A stretch of DNA of 64,000 nucleotides from Paracoccaceae bacterium (GTDB taxonomy: Bacteria > Pseudomonadota > Alphaproteobacteria > Rhodobacterales > Rhodobacteraceae), in the NCBI GenBank assembly GCA_023383015.1, contig JAHDXW010000001.1:372001-436000 (forward strand). The letters are read 5' to 3'. The number at the start of each line of letters is the position of its first letter. The first letter of the stretch is position 1. Below are positions 14,379 to 21,800 of this stretch, piece by piece. The notes beneath the pieces are model-generated. The model did no database searches and was not told the DNA's origin. It saw only the letters and a list, made by a program, of their open reading frames with translations. A program made the position numbers and the translations under genes.

Positions 14379-15857
14379 TCAGACGCTCAGGCAGACGTAC
14401 TTCATCTCGAGGAACTCCTCGATGCCGTGCCGTGACCCCTCGCGGCCGAGGCCGGACTGCTTGACGCCGCCGAAGGGGGCGGTCTCGGTCGAGATGATGC
14501 CGGTGTTGACGCCGACGATGCCGTATTCCAGCGCCTCCTGGACGCGAGTGACGCGGCCGACGTCGCGGGCGTAGAAATAGGCGGCGAGGCCGAAGATTGT
14601 GTCGTTGGCCATGGCGATCGCCTCGGCCTCGGTCTCGAAGCGGAAGAGCGGGGCGAGCGGGCCGAAGGTCTCCTCCTGCGCGACCGCCATCGCCTGGGTG
14701 ACGCCGGTCAGGATGGTCGGCTCGAAGAAGCTGCCGCCCCGGGCGTGGCGGCGGCCGCCGGCGACCACCTGCGCGCCCTTGGCCAGCGCGTCGGCGATGT
14801 GCTCCTCGACCTTCGTCACCGCCGCCATGTTGACGAGCGGGCCGAGGTCGGTGCCGGCCTGCAGCCCGTCGCCGACCCGCAGCCGCGCCACCGCCGCGCC
14901 GAGCTTTTCGGCGAAGGCATCGTAGACCCCGGCCTGGACGTAGATGCGGTTGGCGCAGACGCAGGTCTGGCCGTTGTTGCGGTACTTCGAGGCGATGGTG
15001 CCGGCGACCGCGGCGTCGAGGTCGGCGTCGTCGAAGACGATGAAGGGGGCGTTGCCGCCAAGCTCCATCGAGCATTTCATCACCTGCTCGGCGGCCTGGC
15101 GCAGCAGGATGCGGCCGACCTCGGTGGAGCCGGTGAAGGTGAGCTTGCGGACGGTGGGGTTCTCGCAGAACTCCTTGCCGATGTCGGAGGACCGCTTCGA
15201 GGTGATGACCGAGAAGAGGCCGGCGGGCACGCCGGCCCGCTCGGCCAGCACCGCCATGGCGAGCGCCGAGAGCGGCGTCTCGGCCGCCGGGCGGGCGACC
15301 ATGGCGCAGCCGGCGGCGAGCGCCGGCCCGACCTTGCGGGCGATCATCGCGTTGGGGAAGTTCCAGGGCGTGATCGCCGCCGTCACCCCGATCGGCTGGC
15401 GCAGCACGGTCAGCCGCTTGTCGGGCTGGTGGCCCGGGATCGTCTCGCCGTAGACGCGCTTGGCCTCCTCGGCGAACCACTCGATGAAGGCGGCGCCGTA
15501 GAGCACCTCGCCGCGGGCCTCGGCGAGAGGCTTGCCCATCTCGGCGGTGAGGATCGCGGCAAGGTCGTCGGCGTTGGCGACCATCAACTCGTACCAGCGC
15601 CGCAGGATGCCGGCGCGGTCCTTGGCGGTGCGCGCCGCCCAGGCCTTCTGCGCTGTCGCCGCGGCGGCGATGGCGCGCATGGCGTCGGCGCGCGTCAGGT
15701 CGGGGACGGTGCAGACGACGTCACCGCGGGCGGGGTTGGTGACGGGGAAGGTGGCGCCGTCGGCGGCGTCGACCCAGGCGCCGGCGATGTAGGCGCGGGT
15801 GGCAAGCAGCGCGGGGTCCTTGAGGAGCGCGCGGAGATCGCTGGCGGTGTCGAGCAT
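14379..15857 (-). CDS. gabD: NAD(P)-dependent succinate-semialdehyde dehydrogenase (GabD-like)
   Basis: A 492-residue aldehyde dehydrogenase. It has the cofactor-binding segment TPWNFPNAMIARKVGPALAA near residue 160, FTGSTEVGR near 236, the general-base segment MELGGNAPFIVFDDAD near 260, and the catalytic Cys in NNGQTCVCANRIYVQAGVYD near 295. The CVCANR version is typical of GabD, which oxidises succinate semialdehyde to succinate in GABA and related degradation. ATG at 15857 has GGGAGGACC at ideal spacing. The gene is divergent from an alpha/beta hydrolase gene 96 bp away. The family is certain; the substrate is probable. Confidence 0.85.
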   Translation of the reverse strand: MLDTASDLRALLKDPALLATRAYIAGAWVDAADGATFPVTNPARGDVVCTVPDLTRADAMRAIAAAATAQKAWAARTAKDRAGILRRWYELMVANADDLAAILTAEMGKPLAEARGEVLYGAAFIEWFAEEAKRVYGETIPGHQPDKRLTVLRQPIGVTAAITPWNFPNAMIARKVGPALAAGCAMVARPAAETPLSALAMAVLAERAGVPAGLFSVITSKRSSDIGKEFCENPTVRKLTFTGSTEVGRILLRQAAEQVMKCSMELGGNAPFIVFDDADLDAAVAGTIASKYRNNGQTCVCANRIYVQAGVYDAFAEKLGAAVARLRVGDGLQAGTDLGPLVNMAAVTKVEEHIADALAKGAQVVAGGRRHARGGSFFEPTILTGVTQAMAVAQEETFGPLAPLFRFETEAEAIAMANDTIFGLAAYFYARDVGRVTRVQEALEYGIVGVNTGIISTETAPFGGVKQSGLGREGSRHGIEEFLEMKYVCLSV

Positions 15858-15953
15858 CGGGTGGTCCTCCCTCAACCGGGTCGGCGCATGCAATGCATGG
15901 GCAAGCCGGAATTGTCCAGATATGGACGCGCCGGGGCGGACGGGAGCCTGGCC

Positions 15954-16742
15954 ATGGACCTCGACACAGCCTACCAGAACGCGGCGCACATTCCCGGCGG
16001 CGCGGAGTATCCGGCCCGCTGGGCGGCGGCCGCCGGCGCCTTCCGCGAGCGCGCGCGCCCGCGCGCGATGCTCGGCCGCGCCTATGGCGAGGGCGCCCGG
16101 CAGTACGTCGACCTGTTCATGCCCGAGGGCTCGCCGCGCGGCGTGCTGGTGTTCGTGCACGGCGGGTTCTGGCGCGCCTTCGGGCCGCGCGACTGGTCGC
16201 ACCTCGCCGCCGGTGGGCTTGGTCGCGGCTGGGCGGTGGCGATGCCGGGCTACACGCTCGCGCCGGCGGCGCGGATCGGTGCCATCACCCGCGAGATCGC
16301 TGCCGCCATCGGCCGGCTGGCGGCCGAGACGGCCGGGCCGCTGGTGCTGACCGGGCACTCGGCCGGCGGGCATCTGGTGGCGCGGATGGCCTGCGCCGAC
16401 CTTGCCCTGGAGGCGGCCGGCCGGCTGGCGCGGGTGGTGCCGATCTCGCCCCTCGGCGACCTAAGGCCGTTGATGCAGACCGCCATGAACGCCGACCTCC
16501 GCCTCGACCCGGCCGAGGCGGCGACCGAGAGCCCGGCGCTGCTGGCGCCGCGACCGGGGCTGCCGGTGCATGTCTGGGTCGGGGGGGCTGAGCGGCCGGC
16601 CTTCCTCGAGCAGGCCCGCGGGCTTGCAGCCGCCTGGGGCGCGGAGTTGACGGTCGCGCCCGGACGGCACCATTTCGACGTGATCGACCCGCTCGCCGAC
16701 CCGACGAGCGACCTGATGGAGGCGCTTCTGGGCGGGCTGTGA
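15954..16742 (+). CDS. Alpha/beta hydrolase (kynurenine formamidase/esterase-like)
   Basis: A 262-residue alpha/beta hydrolase. LVFVHGGFWRAFGPRDW near residue 70 provides the oxyanion hole in the HGGFW form common in kynurenine formamidase-like enzymes; LTGHSAGGHL near 134 contains the nucleophile Ser; the catalytic Asp/His are probably near the C-terminus (GRHHFDVIDPLAD has the His). There is no signal peptide. Such enzymes hydrolyse N-formylkynurenine or small esters. The gene is divergent from a GabD-type dehydrogenase and its end nearly meets the end of the next gene, on the other strand. The substrate is not determined. Confidence 0.75.
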   Translation: MDLDTAYQNAAHIPGGAEYPARWAAAAGAFRERARPRAMLGRAYGEGARQYVDLFMPEGSPRGVLVFVHGGFWRAFGPRDWSHLAAGGLGRGWAVAMPGYTLAPAARIGAITREIAAAIGRLAAETAGPLVLTGHSAGGHLVARMACADLALEAAGRLARVVPISPLGDLRPLMQTAMNADLRLDPAEAATESPALLAPRPGLPVHVWVGGAERPAFLEQARGLAAAWGAELTVAPGRHHFDVIDPLADPTSDLMEALLGGL

Positions 16743-16748
16743 TGCCGA

Positions 16749-17312
16749 TCAGGGCGCGAACGAGGCCAGCCCGTCGAGGTCCATCGCCTGGATCAGCGGC
16801 AGCATCACCGCCACTTCTGCCCCCGAGGCCTGGATCAGCACGCGGTTGCCGATCACCGCCACAAGCTGGCCGCCCTGGTCGAGCACCCGGTGGCGACCGA
16901 CGCGCGTGACGCTGCCCATCGCCGCCATCATCGCGGGGTTGGCGAAGACCGGGGCAAAGCTGGCCAGCAGCGGGCTGTCGGCGACGACCGAAATGGTGAA
17001 CGTCTCCCCGCGCCCCGCGTAGCGCGCCTCGGCCCCCGAGCCGCCCCCGAACAGCGCGAGCGACTGGGCGTAGTCGGTGTTGATCTCGCGGGTCCAGCCG
17101 GCCGGCGCCTCGGGCAGGAAGGCGGCCAGCGCCTCGGTCTTGCGGGCGTTGATGAGCTGCTGGGCGGTAACCAGTTCCTCCAGCGCATACTGGAGGTCAC
17201 CGGCCTCGTAGGCCTCGAGCGCGGCGCGGATCGAATCGGCGATGGCGTCGGCCCTGGCGGCCGACGGCAGCAGCGCGACGGCAAGCGCTGCGGCGGATAG
17301 GAGGGTACGCAT
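16749..17312 (-). CDS. Conserved periplasmic hypothetical protein
   Basis: A 187-residue protein with a clear signal peptide (MRTLLSAAALAVALLPSAAR then ADA). The mature part begins with an amphipathic helical segment (IRAALEAYEAGDLQYALEEL) followed by a beta-rich region (FTISVVADSPLL, VLDQGGQLVAVIGNRVLIQA). I do not recognise a named family and no catalytic motif is visible. It lies 56 bp downstream of the P1 peptidase gene on the same strand and could be the last gene of an SDR-peptidase operon. Periplasmic location is inferred from the signal peptide. Confidence 0.65.
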   Translation of the reverse strand: MRTLLSAAALAVALLPSAARADAIADSIRAALEAYEAGDLQYALEELVTAQQLINARKTEALAAFLPEAPAGWTREINTDYAQSLALFGGGSGAEARYAGRGETFTISVVADSPLLASFAPVFANPAMMAAMGSVTRVGRHRVLDQGGQLVAVIGNRVLIQASGAEVAVMLPLIQAMDLDGLASFAP

Positions 17313-17368
17313 GGCCGGCTCCGGATCTGGGGACTGCCGCGGCAGCTAACCGGCTGCGGCGTCGCCGG

Positions 17369-18364
17369 TCAACCGGCACCGAACCGGCCCGCCCAGGTGG
17401 GGAAGGGATCGCCCGGCGCGGGGGTGGCAAGAAAGACCGCCCGGGCGATGGCGCGGGCAAGGCAGCAGGCCGCGGCATGGCCGAGCGCGATCGGCCCGGC
17501 CACCGGGTCGGCCAGCCGTCGCGCGCCGGTCGCGGCGGCGAAGACAAGGTCGCCGTCGATCGGCGTGTGCGAGGGCACGAGCGCGCGCGCCATGCCGTCC
17601 TGAGCGGCGGTGGCAAGCCGTGTCGCCTCGGCCTGGGTCAGCGCCGCGTCGGTCGCCACGATTGCTATCGTGGTGGCCTCGCCGAGCCGGGTCTTCGCCC
17701 CGGGCTCGCGGGCGGCGGGGAAGGCCGCGGGCAGGCCGAGGCCGCCGAACTCGCCGGCAAGCTCGAAGGGCGCGGCCCAGAAATGCGGCCCCGTGCCGAC
17801 CGTCGCCTGGCCGCAGGCCGAGACGGCAACCAGCGCGCCGACGGTGACGCCGTCGTCGAGCACGGCGGAGGCCGAGCCGAGCCCGCCCTTCAGCCCGGCG
17901 ACCGTCGCCCCGGTGCCGGCCCCGGCGGTGCCGAGCGCGAAGTGCTCGCCCGCCGCGGCGAGCGCGGCGCGGCCGAGCGCCTTGTAGGGGTTCTCGGCCC
18001 AGTCCTTGTCGCCGCCGTTCAGGAGGTCGAAGAGGATCGCGCCGGGCACGATCGGCACCCGCCGGGGGCCGACCGGAAAGCCCCGGCCGGCGGCGTGCAG
18101 CCCGTCGGCCACGCCCGAGGCGGCGTCGAGCCCGAAGGCCGAGCCGCCGGAGAGCACCAGCGCGTCGACCTCCTGCACCAGCCGGTCGGGGGCGAGAAGG
18201 TCGGTCTCGCGCGTGCCCGGCGCGCCGCCCATGACGTTGACCGCGGCGACGAAGGGCCGCTCGCCCAGAAGCACCGTGCAGCCGGTCTTGATGCGGTGGT
18301 CCTCGGCGTTGCCGACCTTCAGCCCGGCGACGTCGGTAATCAGGTTCCGCGGCCCCGGGCGCAT
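17369..18364 (-). CDS. P1 family peptidase (DmpA/S58-like)
   Basis: A 331-residue protein of the DmpA/BapA group, which self-cleave to form an N-terminal nucleophile aminopeptidase. Family marks are NLITDVAGLKVGNAEDHRIK at the start, VLSGGSAFGLDAASGVADGL near residue 90, and LNGGDKDWAENPY near 130. The expected nucleophile region lies in the C-terminal third (around VPSHTPIDGDLVFA), and the preceding segment LTQAEATRLATAAQDGMARA is typical. The substrate may be a D-amino-acid or beta-amino-acid peptide or amide. It begins 13 bp after the SDR gene, so the two are probably co-transcribed. Confidence 0.8.
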   Translation of the reverse strand: MRPGPRNLITDVAGLKVGNAEDHRIKTGCTVLLGERPFVAAVNVMGGAPGTRETDLLAPDRLVQEVDALVLSGGSAFGLDAASGVADGLHAAGRGFPVGPRRVPIVPGAILFDLLNGGDKDWAENPYKALGRAALAAAGEHFALGTAGAGTGATVAGLKGGLGSASAVLDDGVTVGALVAVSACGQATVGTGPHFWAAPFELAGEFGGLGLPAAFPAAREPGAKTRLGEATTIAIVATDAALTQAEATRLATAAQDGMARALVPSHTPIDGDLVFAAATGARRLADPVAGPIALGHAAACCLARAIARAVFLATPAPGDPFPTWAGRFGAG

Positions 18365-18377
18365 CGCCCCACTCCCC

Positions 18378-19124
18378 TCAGATGCAGCGGCCGCCGTCGA
18401 CCTCGAGCGCCACGCCGGTGATCATCGCGGCCTCCTCCGAGCAGAGGAAGACCGCCGCATGGGCGATGTCGGCGGGGGTCGAGAAGCGGCCGAGCGGGAT
18501 GGTGGCGAGGAAGCGCGCGCGCATCGCGGGCGTGTCCTCGCCGAGGAAGGATTTCAGCAGCGGCGTCTCGCCCGCCACCGGGCAGATCGCGTTGACGCGC
18601 ACGCCATGCGGCGCAAGCTCCACCGCCATCGCCCTGGTGGCGGTGATCATCCAGCCCTTGGAGGCGTTGTACCAGGCGAGCCGCGGCCGCGGCGAGAGCC
18701 CGGCGGTCGAGGCGATGTTGAGGATGGCGCCCGACCGCCGCGCCTTCATCGCCGGCACGAAGGCGCGGGCGGTCAGGTAGACCGACTTGGCGTTGACGCG
18801 CAGCACGCGGTCGAAGTCGGCCTCGGTGACCTCCTCCATCGCCGCCGGCAGGTGGGTGACGCCGGCGTTGTTGACGAGGATGTCGGGCGCCCCGTCGAAG
18901 GCGGCGTGCGCCGCCTCGGCGAGCGCCGCGACGCCGGCGCCGTCGCCCACGTCGGCCTGCACCGCGCTCGCCCCCGTCTCGCGGGCGACGGCGAAGGCGG
19001 CGCCGGCGTCGAGGTCGGCGATCATCACCCGCGCCCCCTCGGCGGCGAAGGCGCGCACGATGCCGGCACCGAAGCCCGAGCCGCCGCCGGTGACGATCGC
19101 CGTCCTGCCCCGAAGCCGCATCAT
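18378..19124 (-). CDS. Short-chain dehydrogenase/reductase (SDR)
   Basis: A 248-residue classical SDR. The nucleotide-binding motif VTGGGSGFGAGIV is near residue 11, NNAG near 85, the catalytic Ser in LNIASTAGLS near 138, and the catalytic YxxxK in AWYNASKGW near 150; the end reads ALEVDGGRCI. It should oxidise or reduce a hydroxy/keto substrate with NAD(P). Two adjacent ATG codons begin the gene after GGGAGCGGAGGGG. It precedes the P1 peptidase gene by 13 bp and is divergent from RCC1 gene G. The substrate is unknown. Confidence 0.8.
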   Translation of the reverse strand: MMRLRGRTAIVTGGGSGFGAGIVRAFAAEGARVMIADLDAGAAFAVARETGASAVQADVGDGAGVAALAEAAHAAFDGAPDILVNNAGVTHLPAAMEEVTEADFDRVLRVNAKSVYLTARAFVPAMKARRSGAILNIASTAGLSPRPRLAWYNASKGWMITATRAMAVELAPHGVRVNAICPVAGETPLLKSFLGEDTPAMRARFLATIPLGRFSTPADIAHAAVFLCSEEAAMITGVALEVDGGRCI

Positions 19125-19194
19125 CCCCTCCGCTCCCTGTCGCGCCGGCGAAGACTGCCAGATGCGCGGCCGGGCGCAAGGGCGCAGGGGCAAC

Positions 19195-19230
19195 GGGGCA
19201 GAGGGGCAGAGGGGCAGAGGGGCAGCGGGG
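19195..19230. repeat. Four 8-bp tandem repeats (GGGGCAGA)n with G-quadruplex potential
   Basis: Four tandem copies of GGGGCAGA (the last ending GC) followed by another GGGG give five G4 tracts with 4-base spacers. The array lies in the 212-bp region between the divergent SDR gene and RCC1 gene G, 107 bp before the latter. It could fold as a G-quadruplex and is prone to slippage. The rest of the gap shows nothing else. Confidence 0.6.
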
Positions 19231-19336
19231 ACATGGCGTCGGGTCGCATGGCGGCGGGGCTCGGGGACAGCTACTTTCAGGCATCGAGGTGCCGGGCCGC
19301 GAACCCGGACGGCGGGCGAGCGCGAGGGGGGACGGT

Positions 19337-19937
19337 ATGGCGGGGATCGCGGCGGCGGGGGGCAGGGGGCGCGGGCCCGGCGGCCTGGGCGGGCGGGTGC
19401 GCCGTGCGGCGCTGGCCCTGGGGCTTGCGGCGGCGGTGGCCGGCCCCGGCACCGCGGCCCTGGCCGAGGGCGCCCCGCAGGCGCTTTCGGTCGGCGGCGC
19501 GCTGCTGGGGGGCGAACTTCCGCGGCGCGCTGGGCGACGGCACCCGCAGCGACAGCCGCACGCCGGTGCGCGTCAAGCGGCAGGCCAAGGGCACCGGGGC
19601 GATCGACGGCGGCTATGAGCACAGCTGCGCCATCGTCCTGCCCGAGGGCGCCACCGAGCCGCCGGGCGGCGCCCGCTGCTGGGGGGCGAACGGCTACGGC
19701 CAGCTTGGGGTCGGCGACACGACCGACCGGCTGGTTGCCGCGCAGGTGCGGCGGCTGACCTCGGGGGTGATCGCCATCGGTGCCGGCCGGTCGCACAGCT
19801 GCGCGCTGCTCCAGGGCGGCCTTGTCAAGTGCTGGGGCTCGAACGAATACGGCCAGCTCGGCAACGGCGGACCGGCCCAGGGCAGCACGACGCCGGTCCG
19901 CGTCAAGGGCGGCGGCTTCGGCCCGCCCGCGCCCTGA
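19337..19937 (+). pseudogene. RCC1-repeat gene G, frameshifted in the first blade
   Basis: ATG at 19337 follows GCGAGGGGGGAC and opens a signal peptide (RRAALALGLAAAVAGPGTAA then LAEG APQALSVGG), but this frame soon turns to non-repeat residues. From about 19500 the repeats read in the next frame: the end of blade 1 (ARCWGANFRGALGDGTRSDS), then two complete blades (EHSC to CWGANGYGQLG, RSHSC to CWGSNEYGQLG) and the end GGGFGPPAP. About 15-20 codons of blade 1 are missing around GGCGGCGCG, so the frame is broken. The frame carrying the blades has no signal peptide of its own. A sequencing error cannot be excluded. Confidence 0.65.
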
Positions 19938-20156
19938 GGCGTAGCGGACGGGGGTAGGGCGCCTCGCTTTCGGCGCCAGCGCCCCGGGGGGCTGCGGCGC
20001 CCGGCCGGAGCGGGCCGCGGCCCCACCACCCGCCGGCGGGCCGGCTGGTGCGCGCGGCCGTGGCGCGGCCGCCGATGCATCGGGGATGGGGCATTGAAGC
20101 GGGCCGGCCGGGATGGCACGGTTGGCTGCGGGAGCCGGGCGAACGGGGGCGGGCCG

Positions 20157-21326
20157 ATGCTGGACGGGGCGGGTTCGACACGGACGACGGTGGTGGCCGG
20201 GCTCGGGGCGGCGTTGCTTGCCGTCGCACTCGCCGGGCCGGCGGCGGCCGACCCGCCACGGATCGTGCAGATCGCGCTTGGCGCCAATCACAGCTGCGCG
20301 CTGGACCACGGCGGCTACGTCTGGTGCTGGGGCGACAACCTGTGGGGCCAGCTTGGCGACGGCAGCCGGACGGACCGGCCCACTCCGGTAATGGTGCATG
20401 ACCTCGGCAGCGTCGTCGCGCTGGCCGCGGGCGACGCGCACAGCTGCGCGGCAACCGCCGGCTTCGGCACCCGCTGCTGGGGCGCGAACTGGCACGGCCA
20501 GCTCGGCGACGGCACCACGCGGGAGCGCCTGCGGCCGGTGGCGGTGGCGGGCATCGGCGACGTCGCCGCGCTGGCGGTGGGCCGGGCGCACAGCTGCGGG
20601 ATCACCGCCACGGGGGCGGCCTTCTGCTGGGGCGACAACGGCCAGGGGCAGCTTGGCGACGGCACGGTGAAGACGCGCCTGGCGCCGGCTGCCGTGCGGC
20701 TTGGCCCGGTCGCCACCCTTGCGGCGGGCCATCAGCACAGCTGCGGGATCACCGCAGCGGGGGAGGCCTTCTGCTGGGGCAGCGGCGACTGGGGCCAGCT
20801 TGGCATCGGCAGCACCCCGGACTTCCGCAAGCGGCCGGCGGCGGTGCGGCGGTCGGGCAGCGCCGTGGCGCTGGCGACGGGGCGGCTGCACAGCTGCGCG
20901 GTGACGGCCGGGGACCGCGTGCGCTGCTGGGGGGCGAACGAGGCGGGCCAGCTTGGCATCGGCGACACCGCGGACTTCCGCGCGCTGCCGGCTGCGGTGA
21001 AGCACCTCGGCCCGGTGACGGCGCTGGCGGCAGGGGATTCGCATGCCTGCGCCGTCACCTACCGCAGCCGCGCCCGCTGCTGGGGAGCCAACCATTCGGG
21101 CCAGATCGGCGACGGCACCCGCGACGACCGGCCGATCCCGGTGGCGGTGAAGGGGCTCGGCCGGGTGACCGCGGTCGCGGCGGGGCTGGGCCACAGCTGT
21201 GCACTGACCGAGTCCGGCCGCGTCCGCTGCTGGGGCGGCAACGGCGAGGGCCAGCTGGGCGACGGCAGTTCCATCCTCTACAGCGCAACGCCGGTGGACG
21301 TGGTCTTTCCCGATGTGACCTACTGA
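20157..21326 (+). CDS. Exported RCC1-repeat protein H (7 blades)
   Basis: A 389-residue protein with a signal peptide (TTVVAGLGAALLAVALAGPA), mature start ADPPRIVQIALG, seven repeats with the paired Cys, and the ending PVDVVFPDVTY. Blades 3 and 4 share HSCGITA and AFCWG; blades 4 and 5 share GQLGIG and a short DFR insertion, suggesting internal duplication. Seven blades predict a complete propeller. The ADPPRIVQ start is shared with protein C 10 kb away rather than with the other paralogues. ATG at 20157 puts the signal peptide directly at the N-terminus. Ligand and function are unknown. Confidence 0.85.
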   Translation: MLDGAGSTRTTVVAGLGAALLAVALAGPAAADPPRIVQIALGANHSCALDHGGYVWCWGDNLWGQLGDGSRTDRPTPVMVHDLGSVVALAAGDAHSCAATAGFGTRCWGANWHGQLGDGTTRERLRPVAVAGIGDVAALAVGRAHSCGITATGAAFCWGDNGQGQLGDGTVKTRLAPAAVRLGPVATLAAGHQHSCGITAAGEAFCWGSGDWGQLGIGSTPDFRKRPAAVRRSGSAVALATGRLHSCAVTAGDRVRCWGANEAGQLGIGDTADFRALPAAVKHLGPVTALAAGDSHACAVTYRSRARCWGANHSGQIGDGTRDDRPIPVAVKGLGRVTAVAAGLGHSCALTESGRVRCWGGNGEGQLGDGSSILYSATPVDVVFPDVTY

Positions 21327-21373
21327 GGCCCGGCCGGTGGAGCCGCGGCTGCACACTGCGCCAAGCGTCGTGG

Positions 21374-21727
21374 TCAGAAGTCGAAAAGGTCGTCGAGAAA
21401 GGATTTCCGCCGCCGGCGCCGGTGGAAGTGCTCGTCGTCATCATCGTCGTCGTCACGGCGGGGTCGCGGGCGGTCGCCGGACGTCCGTTCCTCGTCGCGC
21501 GGGGCTCGGTGCGGGTCGGCTGCCGGGGGGCGCAGCGCCTCGACCCGGCGGGGCGGCTCGGGCGGTCGCGGCGGCTCGGCCAGGGCGGGTGCGGCGGCGC
21601 TGCGCTCGATGATCTTGTCCAGCTCGCCGCGGTCAAGCCAGACGCCCCGGCAGCGCGGGCAATAGTCGATCTCGACCCCGCTCCGCTCGGTCATCACCAG
21701 CGTCTCGCCGTCCACCGGGCACTTCAT
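21374..21727 (-). CDS. Zinc-ribbon (zf-TFIIB) protein
   Basis: A 117-residue protein whose first 45 residues form a TFIIB-like zinc ribbon: MKCPVDGETLVM supplies the first Cys and DYCPRCRGVWLDRGELDKII the CxxC pair; its WLDxGEL continuation is typical of the zf-TFIIB family. The rest is disordered and charged: a Pro/Arg linker, a run of Asp, a run of Arg, then KSFLDDLFDF. Such proteins are common in bacteria and their role is not established. It converges on RCC1 gene H and lies downstream of an aldehyde dehydrogenase gene on the same strand. Confidence 0.75.
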   Translation of the reverse strand: MKCPVDGETLVMTERSGVEIDYCPRCRGVWLDRGELDKIIERSAAAPALAEPPRPPEPPRRVEALRPPAADPHRAPRDEERTSGDRPRPRRDDDDDDDEHFHRRRRRKSFLDDLFDF

Positions 21728-21800
21728 GCGCCGCGCTCCCCTGATTGCCTCTCGGCCTCGCAGATGGGGGCAGGGGCGCCGTCCGGCAAGGCTCCGGGGC

